A stretch of 47,577 bases of DNA, taken from an uncultured Selenomonadales bacterium. GTDB lineage: Bacteria; Bacillota; Negativicutes; Acidaminococcales; Acidaminococcaceae. The notes beneath the pieces are model-generated. The model saw only the letters and a program-made list of their open reading frames with translations. It did not search any database and was not told the DNA's origin. The position numbers and the translations under genes were made by a program. Position 1 is the first letter of the stretch. Each line of letters opens with the position of its first letter. Shown here piece after piece: positions 7,335-15,494 of this stretch. The stretch is from NCBI GenBank assembly GCA_900315805.1, contig ONAN01000012.1, forward strand, positions 1 to 47,577, written 5' to 3'.

Positions 7335-7367
7335 AATCAGGGACCGGTCTGACCGGCCCCTGATTTT
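7335..7367 (+). terminator. Partial terminator between binding proteins and permease
   Basis: AATCAGGG(A)CCGGT pairs with ACCGG(C)CCCTGATT and is followed by TTTTCCC. The permease gene downstream has no promoter of its own that I can see, so read-through is likely and the hairpin may set the protein ratio. Confidence 0.75.
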
Positions 7368-7413
7368 CCCGTCTTTATCTGCAACCGGAAATACCGGGGA
7401 AAGGAGTTTTATA

Positions 7414-9093
7414 GTGAAAAAGTCTTTGCCCCGACTGGATAGTAAATTTATTGTAATTGCCATCTCGGTCTTATTATTAATGTACTTCATCGTCTTCCCG
7501 CTGTTGGTGCTGATTTACGACAGCTTCTTCGTGAACGGCGTCCTCGACATCAGCAACTACCGGGAAGTTTACGGGAAAGCTGTCAACTGGAAATCGTTGA
7601 CGAACACGGTGCAGCTGGCCTTCATCGTCATGATCGCCAGTGTCATCGTCACCTTTCCCATGGCCTGGCTCGTCGGCCGTACGGACCTGCCTTTTAAAAA
7701 GACGTTCCGCACGATCCTCGTGGCCAGCTACATGATTCCGCCCTATGTCGGCGCCATCGCCTGGGTCCAGCTGCTGAACCCCAGCGTCGGCTATCTGAAC
7801 AACATCTTCAAAGCCGTGTTCGGACTCTCACAGGCGCCCTTCAACATATATTCCATGGGCGGTCTGGCCTGGGTACTGACTTTGTTCTATTCCCCCTTCG
7901 CCTTCATCACTATTTCCCGGGCAATGGAGAAGATGGATCCGACACTGGAAGAGGCGGCCCGCATATCCGGTGCCTCGCCCCTGCGCACGCTGAAGGACGT
8001 GACGCTGCCCCTGATGATGCCTTCCATCGTCGCCGGCGGCCTGCTGGTGTTCATTGCGGCGGCATCCTGCTTCGGTATTCCGGCCATCGTCGGCATGCCG
8101 GGCAACATCGAAGTAATGACGACCCGTATCGTCACCTTCGTCTATCAGGGCGATTCGGCGGGCATCCGTAACGCCACGGCCCTGGCCGTCTCCATGATGG
8201 TCATCGCCAACGGCCTGCTCTTCTTCATGAGCTACCTGCTGAGCCACAAGGATTACACGACGATCAGCGGCAAGAGCACGCGCCCGAACATCGTGGAACT
8301 GGGCAAGTGGAAACCCCTGGCCCTGCTCATCGTCGGCGGCTATGCCTTCATCGCCGTCATCCTGCCCCTGGGCTCCATCGTCATGACCTCGTTCCTCGTG
8401 AGCATGTCCAAAGGCGTGGAACTGAGCAACTTCGGTATCGACGCCTGGATCCCCGTCATCACGAGCGCGCAATACATGGAAAGCATCTGGCGTTCCGTCG
8501 TGTACGGCGTCATCGCCGCCTGCATCGGTACGGCCCTGGCCCTGTTCGTGGCCTACCTTTCCGTCAAGACGAAGATTACGGGACGCTCCCTGCCGGACCT
8601 GCTGGTCGTGCTCGGCGGCGCCACCCCGTCCATCGTCATTTCCCTGGCACTGATCATTACTTTTTCCGGCAACTACGGGTTGAACATCTATTCCACCATG
8701 TGGATCCTGATCGTGTCCTACCTGGTTAAGTACATGACCATGAGCGTACGTACCATTGCGGCGTCCCTCAGCCAGGTGCACAGTTCGCTGGAAGAAGCGG
8801 CCCTGAACTCCGGCGCAAGCTGGATCCGGACCTGCAAAGACATCATCATTCCGCTGATTGCCCCGTCCATCGTAGCCGGCTGGTTCCTGATCTTCATGCC
8901 GAGCTTCTACGAATTGACCATGTCCAACCTGCTGTACGGCGCGGACACGAAGACCATCGGCGTATTGCTGTACGAGCTGCAGACCTACGCGGATACGCAG
9001 AACGCATCCGTCCTGTCGGTCATCATCCTGGTCATCGTGCTCGTCGGCAACCTGATCCTGAACAAGGCCACGAAAGGCAAAGTAAGTATTTAA
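7414..9093 (+). CDS. ABC importer permease, two fused membrane domains (FbpB/ThiP type)
   Basis: The product is 559 residues starting at GTG 7414, with AAAGGAG 9 bases upstream; no ATG fits. Two homologous halves, each with about six membrane helices, are fused as in FbpB, ThiP and SfuB. Each half carries the cytoplasmic EAA loop that contacts the ATPase: EEAARISGASPLRTLKDVTLP (about 179-198) and EEAALNSGASWIRTCKDIIIP (about 461-480). It forms the channel of the importer with the ATPase encoded 18 bases later. The length is typical for the fused form. Co-transcription with the binding lipoproteins upstream is likely. Confidence 0.92.
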   Translation: MKKSLPRLDSKFIVIAISVLLLMYFIVFPLLVLIYDSFFVNGVLDISNYREVYGKAVNWKSLTNTVQLAFIVMIASVIVTFPMAWLVGRTDLPFKKTFRTILVASYMIPPYVGAIAWVQLLNPSVGYLNNIFKAVFGLSQAPFNIYSMGGLAWVLTLFYSPFAFITISRAMEKMDPTLEEAARISGASPLRTLKDVTLPLMMPSIVAGGLLVFIAAASCFGIPAIVGMPGNIEVMTTRIVTFVYQGDSAGIRNATALAVSMMVIANGLLFFMSYLLSHKDYTTISGKSTRPNIVELGKWKPLALLIVGGYAFIAVILPLGSIVMTSFLVSMSKGVELSNFGIDAWIPVITSAQYMESIWRSVVYGVIAACIGTALALFVAYLSVKTKITGRSLPDLLVVLGGATPSIVISLALIITFSGNYGLNIYSTMWILIVSYLVKYMTMSVRTIAASLSQVHSSLEEAALNSGASWIRTCKDIIIPLIAPSIVAGWFLIFMPSFYELTMSNLLYGADTKTIGVLLYELQTYADTQNASVLSVIILVIVLVGNLILNKATKGKVSI

Positions 9094-9111
9094 AGCGGAG
9101 GGAACTGCATT

Positions 9112-10161
9112 ATGTCTGGAGTCAAACTGGAACATATCTATAAAAGATTCGGTAAAGTAACGGCTGTCGGTGATTTCAACCTCGAGGTGAAGGACGGCGA
9201 GTTCGTCTCCTTCCTGGGGCCTTCGGGCTGCGGCAAGACCACGACCCTGCGTATGATCGCCGGCTTTGAGAAACCGACGGAAGGGTCGATCACCATCGGC
9301 GACACCGTCATGAGCGACGCCGCGAAGGGCTTCTTCATGGCGCCGGAAAAGCGCGGGGTGGGCATGGTCTTCCAGTCCTACGCCGTGTGGCCGCACATGA
9401 ACGTCATCGACAACGTGGCCTACCCCCTGAAGATTCAGAAGGTGCCCAAGGAAGAACGGCTGAAACGCGTCATGAACATCCTCGAAGTCGTCCACCTGAA
9501 GGAATACGCGGAACGCCTGCCGAACCAGCTGTCCGGCGGCCAGCAGCAGCGTGTCGCCCTGGCGCGCGCCCTCGTGGCGGAACCGGGCCTGCTGCTCCTC
9601 GACGAACCGTTGTCCAACCTGGACGCCAAACTGCGCGAAAGCATGCGCTTTGAAATTTCGGGCCTGCAGAAGAAACTGGGCATCACCGTCATCTACGTCA
9701 CCCATGACCAGAGCGAAGCCATGACCATGTCCGACCGCATCGTCGTCATGAGCATGGGCAAGGTCCAGCAGATCGGCAAACCCGTCGACGTCTACAGCCA
9801 CCCGGCCAACCAGATGGTCGCCGATTTCGTCGGCCTGGTCAACTTCATCCCGTCCGAAGTGCGCGGCGACGGCAAAGTCTACCTGGAAAACACGGACATC
9901 TCCTTCCCGAACGAGAAGAACCTGTCCGGCAAAGTCGTCCTGGCCGTGCGGCCGGAAAACATTTCCCTGCACAAGGACCACGGCATGATCGAAGGCCTGC
10001 TGCACCATCACTTCTACCTGGGCGACAGCATCGACTACCGCGTCCAGGTGAAGGGCCACTTCATCCGCGTCATCGTCAAAGGCGCCGAATTCGGCAAATT
10101 CAAGGACGGCGACAAAGTCTTCCTGGATTTCGACAAGGTGTTGACTTTTCCGCAGCAATAA
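9112..10161 (+). CDS. ABC importer ATP-binding protein (FbpC/PotA type)
   Basis: The product is 349 residues. Walker A is GPSGCGKTT (36-44), the signature LSGGQQQR begins near 140, Walker [13 protein letters not shown] near 160 and the switch His lies in VTHDQSEAM. The C-terminal part has the TOBE-like regulatory domain with FVGLVNFIP and VRPENISL, as in FbpC, PotA and UgpC. It energises the fused permease upstream. The RBS GCGGAGGG is 9 bases before ATG. The operon transcript probably ends partly at the hairpin after this gene. Confidence 0.93.
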   Translation: MSGVKLEHIYKRFGKVTAVGDFNLEVKDGEFVSFLGPSGCGKTTTLRMIAGFEKPTEGSITIGDTVMSDAAKGFFMAPEKRGVGMVFQSYAVWPHMNVIDNVAYPLKIQKVPKEERLKRVMNILEVVHLKEYAERLPNQLSGGQQQRVALARALVAEPGLLLLDEPLSNLDAKLRESMRFEISGLQKKLGITVIYVTHDQSEAMTMSDRIVVMSMGKVQQIGKPVDVYSHPANQMVADFVGLVNFIPSEVRGDGKVYLENTDISFPNEKNLSGKVVLAVRPENISLHKDHGMIEGLLHHHFYLGDSIDYRVQVKGHFIRVIVKGAEFGKFKDGDKVFLDFDKVLTFPQQ

Positions 10162-10178
10162 CTGATACTAAATAGAGA

Positions 10179-10218
10179 AAGCCTGCCCGTCTCCCGCTTT
10201 CGGAAGACGGGCTTTTTT
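10179..10218 (+). terminator. Terminator after the ATPase gene
   Basis: GCCCGTCT and AGACGGGC (10185-10192 with 10205-10212) form a stem followed by TTTTTT. The next co-directional gene starts only 15 bases later, so it either relies on read-through or has weak separate initiation. Confidence 0.85.
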
Positions 10219-10233
10219 CGGAGGAAAGGCGGA

Positions 10234-11268
10234 ATGGGTACGATGTCACGCGAAATGTCACAAGGCAAAGGGGCCGTAATGGTGCTCCTGGCTGCGCTGC
10301 TGATGCTGGCCCTGGCCGGCTGCAGCGGCCTGGGAACGGGAGCGCGGGCGGAAGACGACAAGGTCGTGGCGGTCTGCAGCAGCATGAACCGCGACCTGTC
10401 CAAGGCACTGACCGATGACTTTGCCAACCGTACGGGCATCATCGTCGAGTTCGAACCCCTGGCGTCCCAGGGCCTCATCCAGCGCCTCGACGCCCTGTCC
10501 CGCAGCACCGTCGACGTCTGGATGGGCGGCACGGCGGAAGAATACTACCGCGCCGGCGAGCGCAAGATGCTCGTCCCGTACCATCCCCTGGCGGCAGCGA
10601 ACATCCCGCCGGCCTACCAGGACCGCGAAGGGAAGTGGACGCCCTTGTCCATCGACCACATCGCCATCCTGTCCAACCGGAACGTGACGAACCGCCTCCA
10701 CGTGCGGCCCCCGGAAACGTGGATCGAGCTGCTCCAGCCCGTGCTCCACAAGGAGACCGTCATGGCCGTCCCCGAAGAGGGCGGCGCCTCCTACGGCATG
10801 ATCACCACGATCTGGCAGCTGCGCGGCCGCGAAAAGGCCCTGCAGTACGCCGGCCTCTTCCGCACCCAGCAGCCGGCCTACGTTCCGACGGACGCCAAGG
10901 CGGCCTACGCCGTCTTCCGCGGCGACAAGGCCGTGGCCGTCCTGCCCCTGCGCCACGCGCGCATGCTTGAAAAGGAACACCGCTTCCTGAGCGCCGTCGC
11001 CGTCAAGGACGGCAACAAGAACCTCATCACGGCGGCCGCCATTTTGCAGCGCGGCAAGCACCGCAAGGCAGCCGAACGTTTCATGGAATACCTGCTCAGC
11101 CCCGAAGCCAGCCGCATCATGCTGGATTACGGCTTCACGCCCCTCATCGAGTCCCTGGACCGCCAGGACCGCACCGTGAAGGAACGGCTGCCCATCTGCA
11201 ACGACGATTTGCGCTGGGCCGCCACGGAAAAGCAGGATATCATCAAGACCTGGCTGAACGCGATGTAA
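10234..11268 (+). CDS. Third, divergent extracellular substrate-binding lipoprotein
   Basis: The product is 344 residues from ATG 10234 (GGAGGAAAGG upstream); internal Met codons at residues 4 and 9 are alternatives. A hydrophobic segment ends in lipobox LALAGC (about 25-30). The mature part has the same fold class as the two earlier binding proteins but low similarity: VVAVCSSMNRDLSKALTDDF, RSTVDVWMGGTAEEYYRAG, MAVPEEGGASYG and FMEYLLSPEAS. The signature DVWMGGTAEEY resembles ABC binding proteins annotated for iron, 2-aminoethylphosphonate or PgtC-like phosphoglycerate sensing. It may feed the same permease or act as a sensor. There is no kinase nearby to support the sensor idea. Confidence 0.85.
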   Translation: MGTMSREMSQGKGAVMVLLAALLMLALAGCSGLGTGARAEDDKVVAVCSSMNRDLSKALTDDFANRTGIIVEFEPLASQGLIQRLDALSRSTVDVWMGGTAEEYYRAGERKMLVPYHPLAAANIPPAYQDREGKWTPLSIDHIAILSNRNVTNRLHVRPPETWIELLQPVLHKETVMAVPEEGGASYGMITTIWQLRGREKALQYAGLFRTQQPAYVPTDAKAAYAVFRGDKAVAVLPLRHARMLEKEHRFLSAVAVKDGNKNLITAAAILQRGKHRKAAERFMEYLLSPEASRIMLDYGFTPLIESLDRQDRTVKERLPICNDDLRWAATEKQDIIKTWLNAM

Positions 11269-11311
11269 CAGTCCGTTCTGCCGCAACCTATTGCAGAAAG
11301 AAGGGAACGAG

Positions 11312-12181
11312 TTGACGGAACAAGGAAACAGGCCGGCCGGCACAGCCGGCGGGAACACCGCCCTGCCCGCCGTGCCGTACGGACCGCTGGAGCGCATCCG
11401 CCGCATCCGGTGCTTCCTCTTTGATATGGACGGCACCATCAACCTGGGCATGGAGCTGATCCCCGGCATGGAAGGCTTCTTCGACAAGCTCACCGCCGCG
11501 GGCCGGCGCTATTACCTGGTGACGAACAATTCCAGCAAGGACCACGCCCATTACGTAAAAAAGATGAACGCCATGGGCGTGCCGGTCACGAAGCAGGATA
11601 TCCTGATTTCGAGCGACGCCTTCGTGAACTACATGCAGGGCGTCAAGCCCGGCGCGCGCCTCTTCGTCCTGGGCACGCCGGAACTGAAGGCCCTCATCCG
11701 GGCCGGCGGCTTCCGGCTGACGACGACCCTGGAAGAAGGGGCGGACTACGTAGTCGTCGGCTTCGACCAGACCCTGACCTACGAAACCCTGACCATCGCC
11801 TGCCGCCTCATTGACCGGGGCGTGCCCTATATCGCCACCCATCCCGATGTCCGCTGCCCCATCGAAGGCGGCGAATTCATTCCCGACACGGGCTCCTTCA
11901 TCGCCTGCATCCGCACGGCGACGGGCAAGGAACCGGAACTCATCACGGGCAAACCCTACGGCTACATGGTCGACACGGTCATGGAGCGCACGGGCTTCCG
12001 CAAAGACGAGATCGCCATGGTCGGCGACCGCCTTTCGACGGACATTGCCTTCGGAACGAACAACGACATCTTATCCATCCTGGTCCTGACCGGCGAGGCC
12101 ACACTGGCCGATGTGGCTGCCGGGCCCGTTAAGCCCGACATCATCCTGCCGCACGCCCGGGAAATCCTAAAATATCTGTGA
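11312..12181 (+). CDS. HAD-superfamily IIA phosphatase (NagD/phosphoglycolate phosphatase-like)
   Basis: The product is 289 residues from TTG 11312, preceded by AAGGGA at good spacing; a TTG at 11291 in the same frame is possible but has no RBS. Motif I is FDMDGTINLG (Asp at about 38 and 40), motif II is TNNSSK, the IIA cap follows, motif III Lys is in ITGKPYGYM and motif IV is MVGDRLSTDIAFG. Such enzymes hydrolyse small phosphate esters such as phosphoglycolate, glycerol phosphate or nucleotides in the cytosol. Its place directly after an ABC importer suggests it dephosphorylates an imported organophosphate; that is inference. Confidence 0.9.
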   Translation: MTEQGNRPAGTAGGNTALPAVPYGPLERIRRIRCFLFDMDGTINLGMELIPGMEGFFDKLTAAGRRYYLVTNNSSKDHAHYVKKMNAMGVPVTKQDILISSDAFVNYMQGVKPGARLFVLGTPELKALIRAGGFRLTTTLEEGADYVVVGFDQTLTYETLTIACRLIDRGVPYIATHPDVRCPIEGGEFIPDTGSFIACIRTATGKEPELITGKPYGYMVDTVMERTGFRKDEIAMVGDRLSTDIAFGTNNDILSILVLTGEATLADVAAGPVKPDIILPHAREILKYL

Positions 12182-12216
12182 AATGGCACGAAAAGATGCC
12201 CCATTTTCCCCGCATG

Positions 12217-12225
12217 TGCTATAAT
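12217..12225 (+). promoter_or_regulatory. Extended -10 promoter of the secreted small protein
   Basis: TGCTATAAT (TGnTATAAT) lies 53 bases before the start codon; no good -35 is present. Confidence 0.65.
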
Positions 12226-12277
12226 AAATATGTATCAACTTTAAAATAATGCAGTAACTGCAGGAGGTTTTGAAAAC

Positions 12278-12730
12278 ATGAAAAAGATCTTAATCACGCT
12301 GATGGCCCTGTTAACCATTACGGGCAGCTGCTTCGCTGCCGGTGCCGCGGCTAACTTCACGACCGAAGAGCGCGCTGCCGACGCCTTTGTGGCCGCCCTC
12401 ATGAACAACGGCACGTTTACCACCACGTCCCGCTACGTGGCTTCCAACATCAACGAACAGGGCTTCACCGAAGCCCAGAAGCAGATCAAGGACAAGATCG
12501 GCAGTGTGAACAACATCAACTTCATCACGTACCAGAAGAACTACAACATTGAAAAGAGCCAGTATGTGGACGGCCAGGAAGAACTCGTCTATGTCGGCAA
12601 AATCTCCGGCAAAAAGGACCAGATCGCCCGCATCGTCGTCGCTTTCGCACCGGTCAACGGCCAGCAGAAGATCGTCAACTTCGCTGTCAACGTGCTGACC
12701 CTGCAGAAAGAAGCACCGGCTAAAAAGTAA
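12278..12730 (+). CDS. Secreted protein of unknown function
   Basis: The product is 150 residues with a clear signal peptide (MKKILITLMALLTITGSCFA, cleavage near residue 20-21). RBS AGGAGG lies 9 bases upstream. The mature 130 residues are polar, start with TTEERAADAFVAALMNNG and end in a strand-rich region (ELVYVGKISGKKDQIARIVVAF), giving the look of a small alpha+beta NTF2/cystatin-like fold. I do not recognise a family. It has its own promoter and terminator and is expressed alone. The only Cys is in the signal peptide (GSC) and does not make a convincing lipobox. Confidence 0.85.
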   Translation: MKKILITLMALLTITGSCFAAGAAANFTTEERAADAFVAALMNNGTFTTTSRYVASNINEQGFTEAQKQIKDKIGSVNNINFITYQKNYNIEKSQYVDGQEELVYVGKISGKKDQIARIVVAFAPVNGQQKIVNFAVNVLTLQKEAPAKK

Positions 12731-12742
12731 GGTAAAGACAAC

Positions 12743-12776
12743 AAATCCCGGACACCGAGGTGCCCGGGATTTTTTT
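12743..12776. terminator. Bidirectional terminator between convergent genes
   Basis: AAATCCCGG.CACC pairs with GGTG.CCGGGATTT and is followed by seven T on the plus strand. It ends the secreted-protein gene. Its right end overlaps the stop codon of mupG on the other strand, where the following sequence is only moderately U-rich. Confidence 0.85.
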
Positions 12777-13971
12777 ATGCCCGTAACAGGCGGAACGATG
12801 TACCTGGCCCGACGGCCCGCAACTTGCCGGCGTCCTCCGGCGCGATGCGGCCGAGGACGTTCGTGCGGGGGTCGGCGGGGCGCGGCGTCAGCAGGATTTC
12901 CACTTCGCCCTTGTAGCGCCCGTAGCGGTCGTTGTCCACGCAAAGCGTGCCGATGGGCAGGGAGGCCGTCGGAAGGGTGCCCTCCGGATGAGTGCCCGTC
13001 GTCCGCGCAGCCGTTTTGGCACGGGCGGCGGGAATGGCCAGGTCCTGCAGCAGGGGACGGCCTTCGGCGACGCGGATGCACTCCGCCGCCGGATCCTGCC
13101 GGTTCGTGAGGGGCCGGTCCCACAGCCGTTTCAGGACCGCGGCCGCGCCGGCGGCAGGTTTCACGTGAAACACGAGGGGAGCGGCAGCGGCTGCGGGGGC
13201 TGCGGCTGGCGCAGCAGGTCGTCCCGCGGCCGGCTCCGTGTTTGCTTCCCAGTCCTGCACGGCCGTGACAAGGCCCTGCATTTCTTCCAGGGAAGGCCGG
13301 CTTTCGCTTAAAATCAAAAAGTCGCAGCCCGTGGCCAGGGCGGGCGCGGCCGCCAGGGCGGGCGTCAGGTCCCGCCAGGCCTCGACCGTCGGCAGGCCTT
13401 CGTGCAGGGGCGCGCGGCGGCCTGCCCTGCCGGCGAGGAAGAGGCCCGCCCGCAGGCCGTTGCGGTGGAGCAGGGCGTTCTGCTGCTGCACGTAGTCCGC
13501 GGAAAGTCCCGTATGCGGATGGGGGTAGAAGTTGTGCAGCCCTTCCAGACGGGACAGATCCGCCCCGGCCCGGCGCAGGGCGTCGAGATCGTCCTGGCGC
13601 AGCGTCGAGGCGTTGAGCTGGACCGGAAGTTCCCGGGAAAAGGCGGCGATGCGGTCCGCGTCACTGCCGAAGTCGAAGCGCACCGTGGTCAACCGGGCCT
13701 TTTGCAGCCAGGCGGGCGTGACTTCCGGGATGCCGAGAAGACCGCAGGCCGCGGGGGAGACATCGGCGATGATGTCCAGGCCGAGTGCCGCGGCTTCGCC
13801 GAAGAGGCTGCGCACTTCGCGGCGCAGGACATCGGCCCGGGTTTCGGGAATCTGCAGGGACGTAAAAACCCGGCGGAAACCGAGGGCGGCCGCTTCGTGC
13901 AGCAGCCGCCGGTTTTCACCGGGTGTGTTGTCCAAGCCAGGATAGAGGGAAATGCCTAAGATCGTGTTCAT
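12775..13971 (-). CDS. mupG: MupG-like 6-phospho-N-acetylmuramidase (DUF871 family)
   Basis: The product is 398 residues. The ATG at 13971 overlaps the murP stop codon as ATGA; the open frame beyond it is the shadow of murP. Residues about 1-255 form the TIM barrel of the DUF871/MupG family (ISLYPGLD at the start, LGLDIIADVSP, RFDFGSD, HNFYPHPHTGLS, GCDFLILSESRPS). The C-terminal 120 residues form the cyclophilin-like domain (GTLCVDNDRYGRYKGEVEILL). The two are joined by an unusual Ala/Pro-rich linker (about 260-280) followed by VFHVKP, whose DNA is a parS site. In Staphylococcus, MupG splits MurNAc6P-GlcNAc after uptake by MurP, giving MurNAc-6P for MurQ. Being last in murQ-murP-mupG supports the same role here. 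Confidence 0.9.
   Translation of the reverse strand: MNTILGISLYPGLDNTPGENRRLLHEAAALGFRRVFTSLQIPETRADVLRREVRSLFGEAAALGLDIIADVSPAACGLLGIPEVTPAWLQKARLTTVRFDFGSDADRIAAFSRELPVQLNASTLRQDDLDALRRAGADLSRLEGLHNFYPHPHTGLSADYVQQQNALLHRNGLRAGLFLAGRAGRRAPLHEGLPTVEAWRDLTPALAAAPALATGCDFLILSESRPSLEEMQGLVTAVQDWEANTEPAAGRPAAPAAAPAAAAAPLVFHVKPAAGAAAVLKRLWDRPLTNRQDPAAECIRVAEGRPLLQDLAIPAARAKTAARTTGTHPEGTLPTASLPIGTLCVDNDRYGRYKGEVEILLTPRPADPRTNVLGRIAPEDAGKLRAVGPGTSFRLLRA
13157..13172. promoter_or_regulatory. parS site 2, inside mupG
   Basis: GGTTTCACGTGAAACA matches the 16-bp parS consensus at 15 positions, and the 14-bp core GTTTCACGTGAAAC is perfect. It encodes VFHVKP in the linker of MupG. Placement in a low-complexity linker would let the site exist without harming either folded domain. 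Confidence 0.88.
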
Positions 13972-15494
13972 GGGTTTTCCTTTTCCGGCGGGTCGTCGAA
14001 GCCGAGCGCAAGGGCTGCGGCAAAACCCGCCACGTAGGCGATGGCGACGCCGGTCAGGTAAGCGCCGCTGAAGTTGACGGAAGCGGCCAGGGGGAGGCCG
14101 GAAATGCCGATGGCATAGGCCCCTGTGCCGGCGAAGGCCTGCCAGGCCCCGCCGCAGGCGCCGCCGATGCAGGCCGCCAGGAAGGGCCGGCCGAGGGGCA
14201 GGGTGACGCCGTAAATCAAGGGTTCGCCGACGCCCAGGATGCCGACCGGCAGGGCGCTCAGCACGGTGTGTTTCAAGGCCTTGTTTTTGGATTTCACGTA
14301 GACCGCGAAGGCCGCGCCGACCTGGCCCGCCCCGGCCATGGCGCAGATGGGGAGCAGCAGGGTGACGCCCGTCGTGGCCAGCAGGTCCAGGTTGATGGGC
14401 GTGATGCCGTGGTGCACGCCGGCCATGACGACGGGCAGGAAGATGCCGCCGAGCACAAAGCCCGTCAAGGCACCGCCCCGTTCGATGGCGCCGACGGCGA
14501 AGGTGCGCAGGGCGTCGGAAATCCAGCCGCCCAGGGGCTGGAACAGGAAGAGGCAGCCCAGGGCGACGACGAAGACCGTCAAAAGCGGCGTCAGGAACAG
14601 GTCCAGTGCTTCCGGCACATGTTTGCGCAGCCATTTTTCTATGACGGCGGATGCGGCGCCCGTCAGGAGGGCCGCAAAGACACCGCCCCGGCCGGGGGTC
14701 AGGGCTTCGCCGAAGAGATGGATGTCCGCCAGGCCCGGCGCGCCCAAGAGAGCCGCCAGGACGCCGCCCAGGGCGGGCGTGCCGCCGAATTCACGGGCCG
14801 CGTACATGCCCGTGAAGGCATTCAATACGAGGTAGATGGCCCCGCCGGCCAGACGCAGGTATTGCACCACGGCCTCGCGGGCCAGATCCGGGTTCAGGCG
14901 CAGGGCCAGGCTCAGGATGCCTGTCAGGAGCCCGCAGCCGATGAAGGCCGGAATGAGCGGGATGAAGATGTGCCCGATATGGTGCAGCGCCGCTTTGGCC
15001 AGGGACCGGCTGTTGCGGGCCCGGATGGCGGCGTGGAGTTCTTTGCCGTCGCCGACGGAGGCCTGCCGGGCCAGGTCGGCAACAGATTGGGACTGGGACT
15101 GGGACTGCGGGGCCTTTTCCGGCGTTGCGGACGGCGCGGCTGCTGCGGCTGCTGCGGCCTTTTCCGTCGTTGCGGCCGGTTCTGCCTCCGGTTCCGCCGC
15201 GTTGCCGGCAGCCTTACCCGCCGCCTCGCGCAGTTCGTTGAAGATCGTCGTCACGGCCGCCGCCTTGCCCGGACCCAGGACGATATGGATCTGTCCCTCG
15301 CCGGGGAAGAGGACGCCCTTGACACCGGGCAGGGCCTTCAGCTGTTCCTTCGTCACGGTGACCGTGCGCACGGTCAGGCGCAGGCGGGTCATGCAGTTGT
15401 AGGCGTCGGTCACGTTGTCCGCGCCGACGGCGTCGAGCAGGGCCTGTGCCAGGGCCCGGTTGTCCACCGGGGGCTTGCGGCCTTCCTGTGTCAT
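13968..15494 (-). CDS. murP: PTS transporter EIIBC, N-acetylmuramic acid type (MurP)
   Basis: The product is 508 residues. The N-terminal EIIB domain (1-90) has the phosphorylated Cys34 in AYNCMTRLRLTV. An Ala/Glu/Pro/Ser/Gln-rich linker (about 95-145) leads to the EIIC glucose/sucrose-family membrane domain with HIFIPLIPAFIGCGL, GVHHGITPI and GVGEPLIYGVTLPLGRP. No EIIA domain is fused or adjacent, so a general EIIA-Glc must be supplied in trans, as for MurP of other bacteria. It starts by ATGA overlap with the murQ stop and ends by ATGA overlap with mupG, so the three are translationally coupled. Substrate MurNAc or MurNAc-GlcNAc is inferred from context. Confidence 0.92.
   Translation of the reverse strand: MTQEGRKPPVDNRALAQALLDAVGADNVTDAYNCMTRLRLTVRTVTVTKEQLKALPGVKGVLFPGEGQIHIVLGPGKAAAVTTIFNELREAAGKAAGNAAEPEAEPAATTEKAAAAAAAAPSATPEKAPQSQSQSQSVADLARQASVGDGKELHAAIRARNSRSLAKAALHHIGHIFIPLIPAFIGCGLLTGILSLALRLNPDLAREAVVQYLRLAGGAIYLVLNAFTGMYAAREFGGTPALGGVLAALLGAPGLADIHLFGEALTPGRGGVFAALLTGAASAVIEKWLRKHVPEALDLFLTPLLTVFVVALGCLFLFQPLGGWISDALRTFAVGAIERGGALTGFVLGGIFLPVVMAGVHHGITPINLDLLATTGVTLLLPICAMAGAGQVGAAFAVYVKSKNKALKHTVLSALPVGILGVGEPLIYGVTLPLGRPFLAACIGGACGGAWQAFAGTGAYAIGISGLPLAASVNFSGAYLTGVAIAYVAGFAAALALGFDDPPEKENP

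Noticed and set aside
5077..7335. Very long minus-strand frame opposite the two binding proteins
   Set aside because: Composition (Val/Asp/Gln/Gly-rich) is that of an antisense shadow of GC-rich genes; the plus strand encodes clear lipoproteins.
7828..10158. Long minus-strand frame opposite the permease and ATPase
   Set aside because: Antisense shadow: His/Asp/Gln-rich with no recognisable domain, and the plus strand has strong family motifs.
13972..14634. Open upstream extension of the mupG frame
   Set aside because: It is an Arg/Pro/Gly-rich shadow of murP in another frame. The MupG family begins at MNTILGISLYPG and the ATGA overlap fits.
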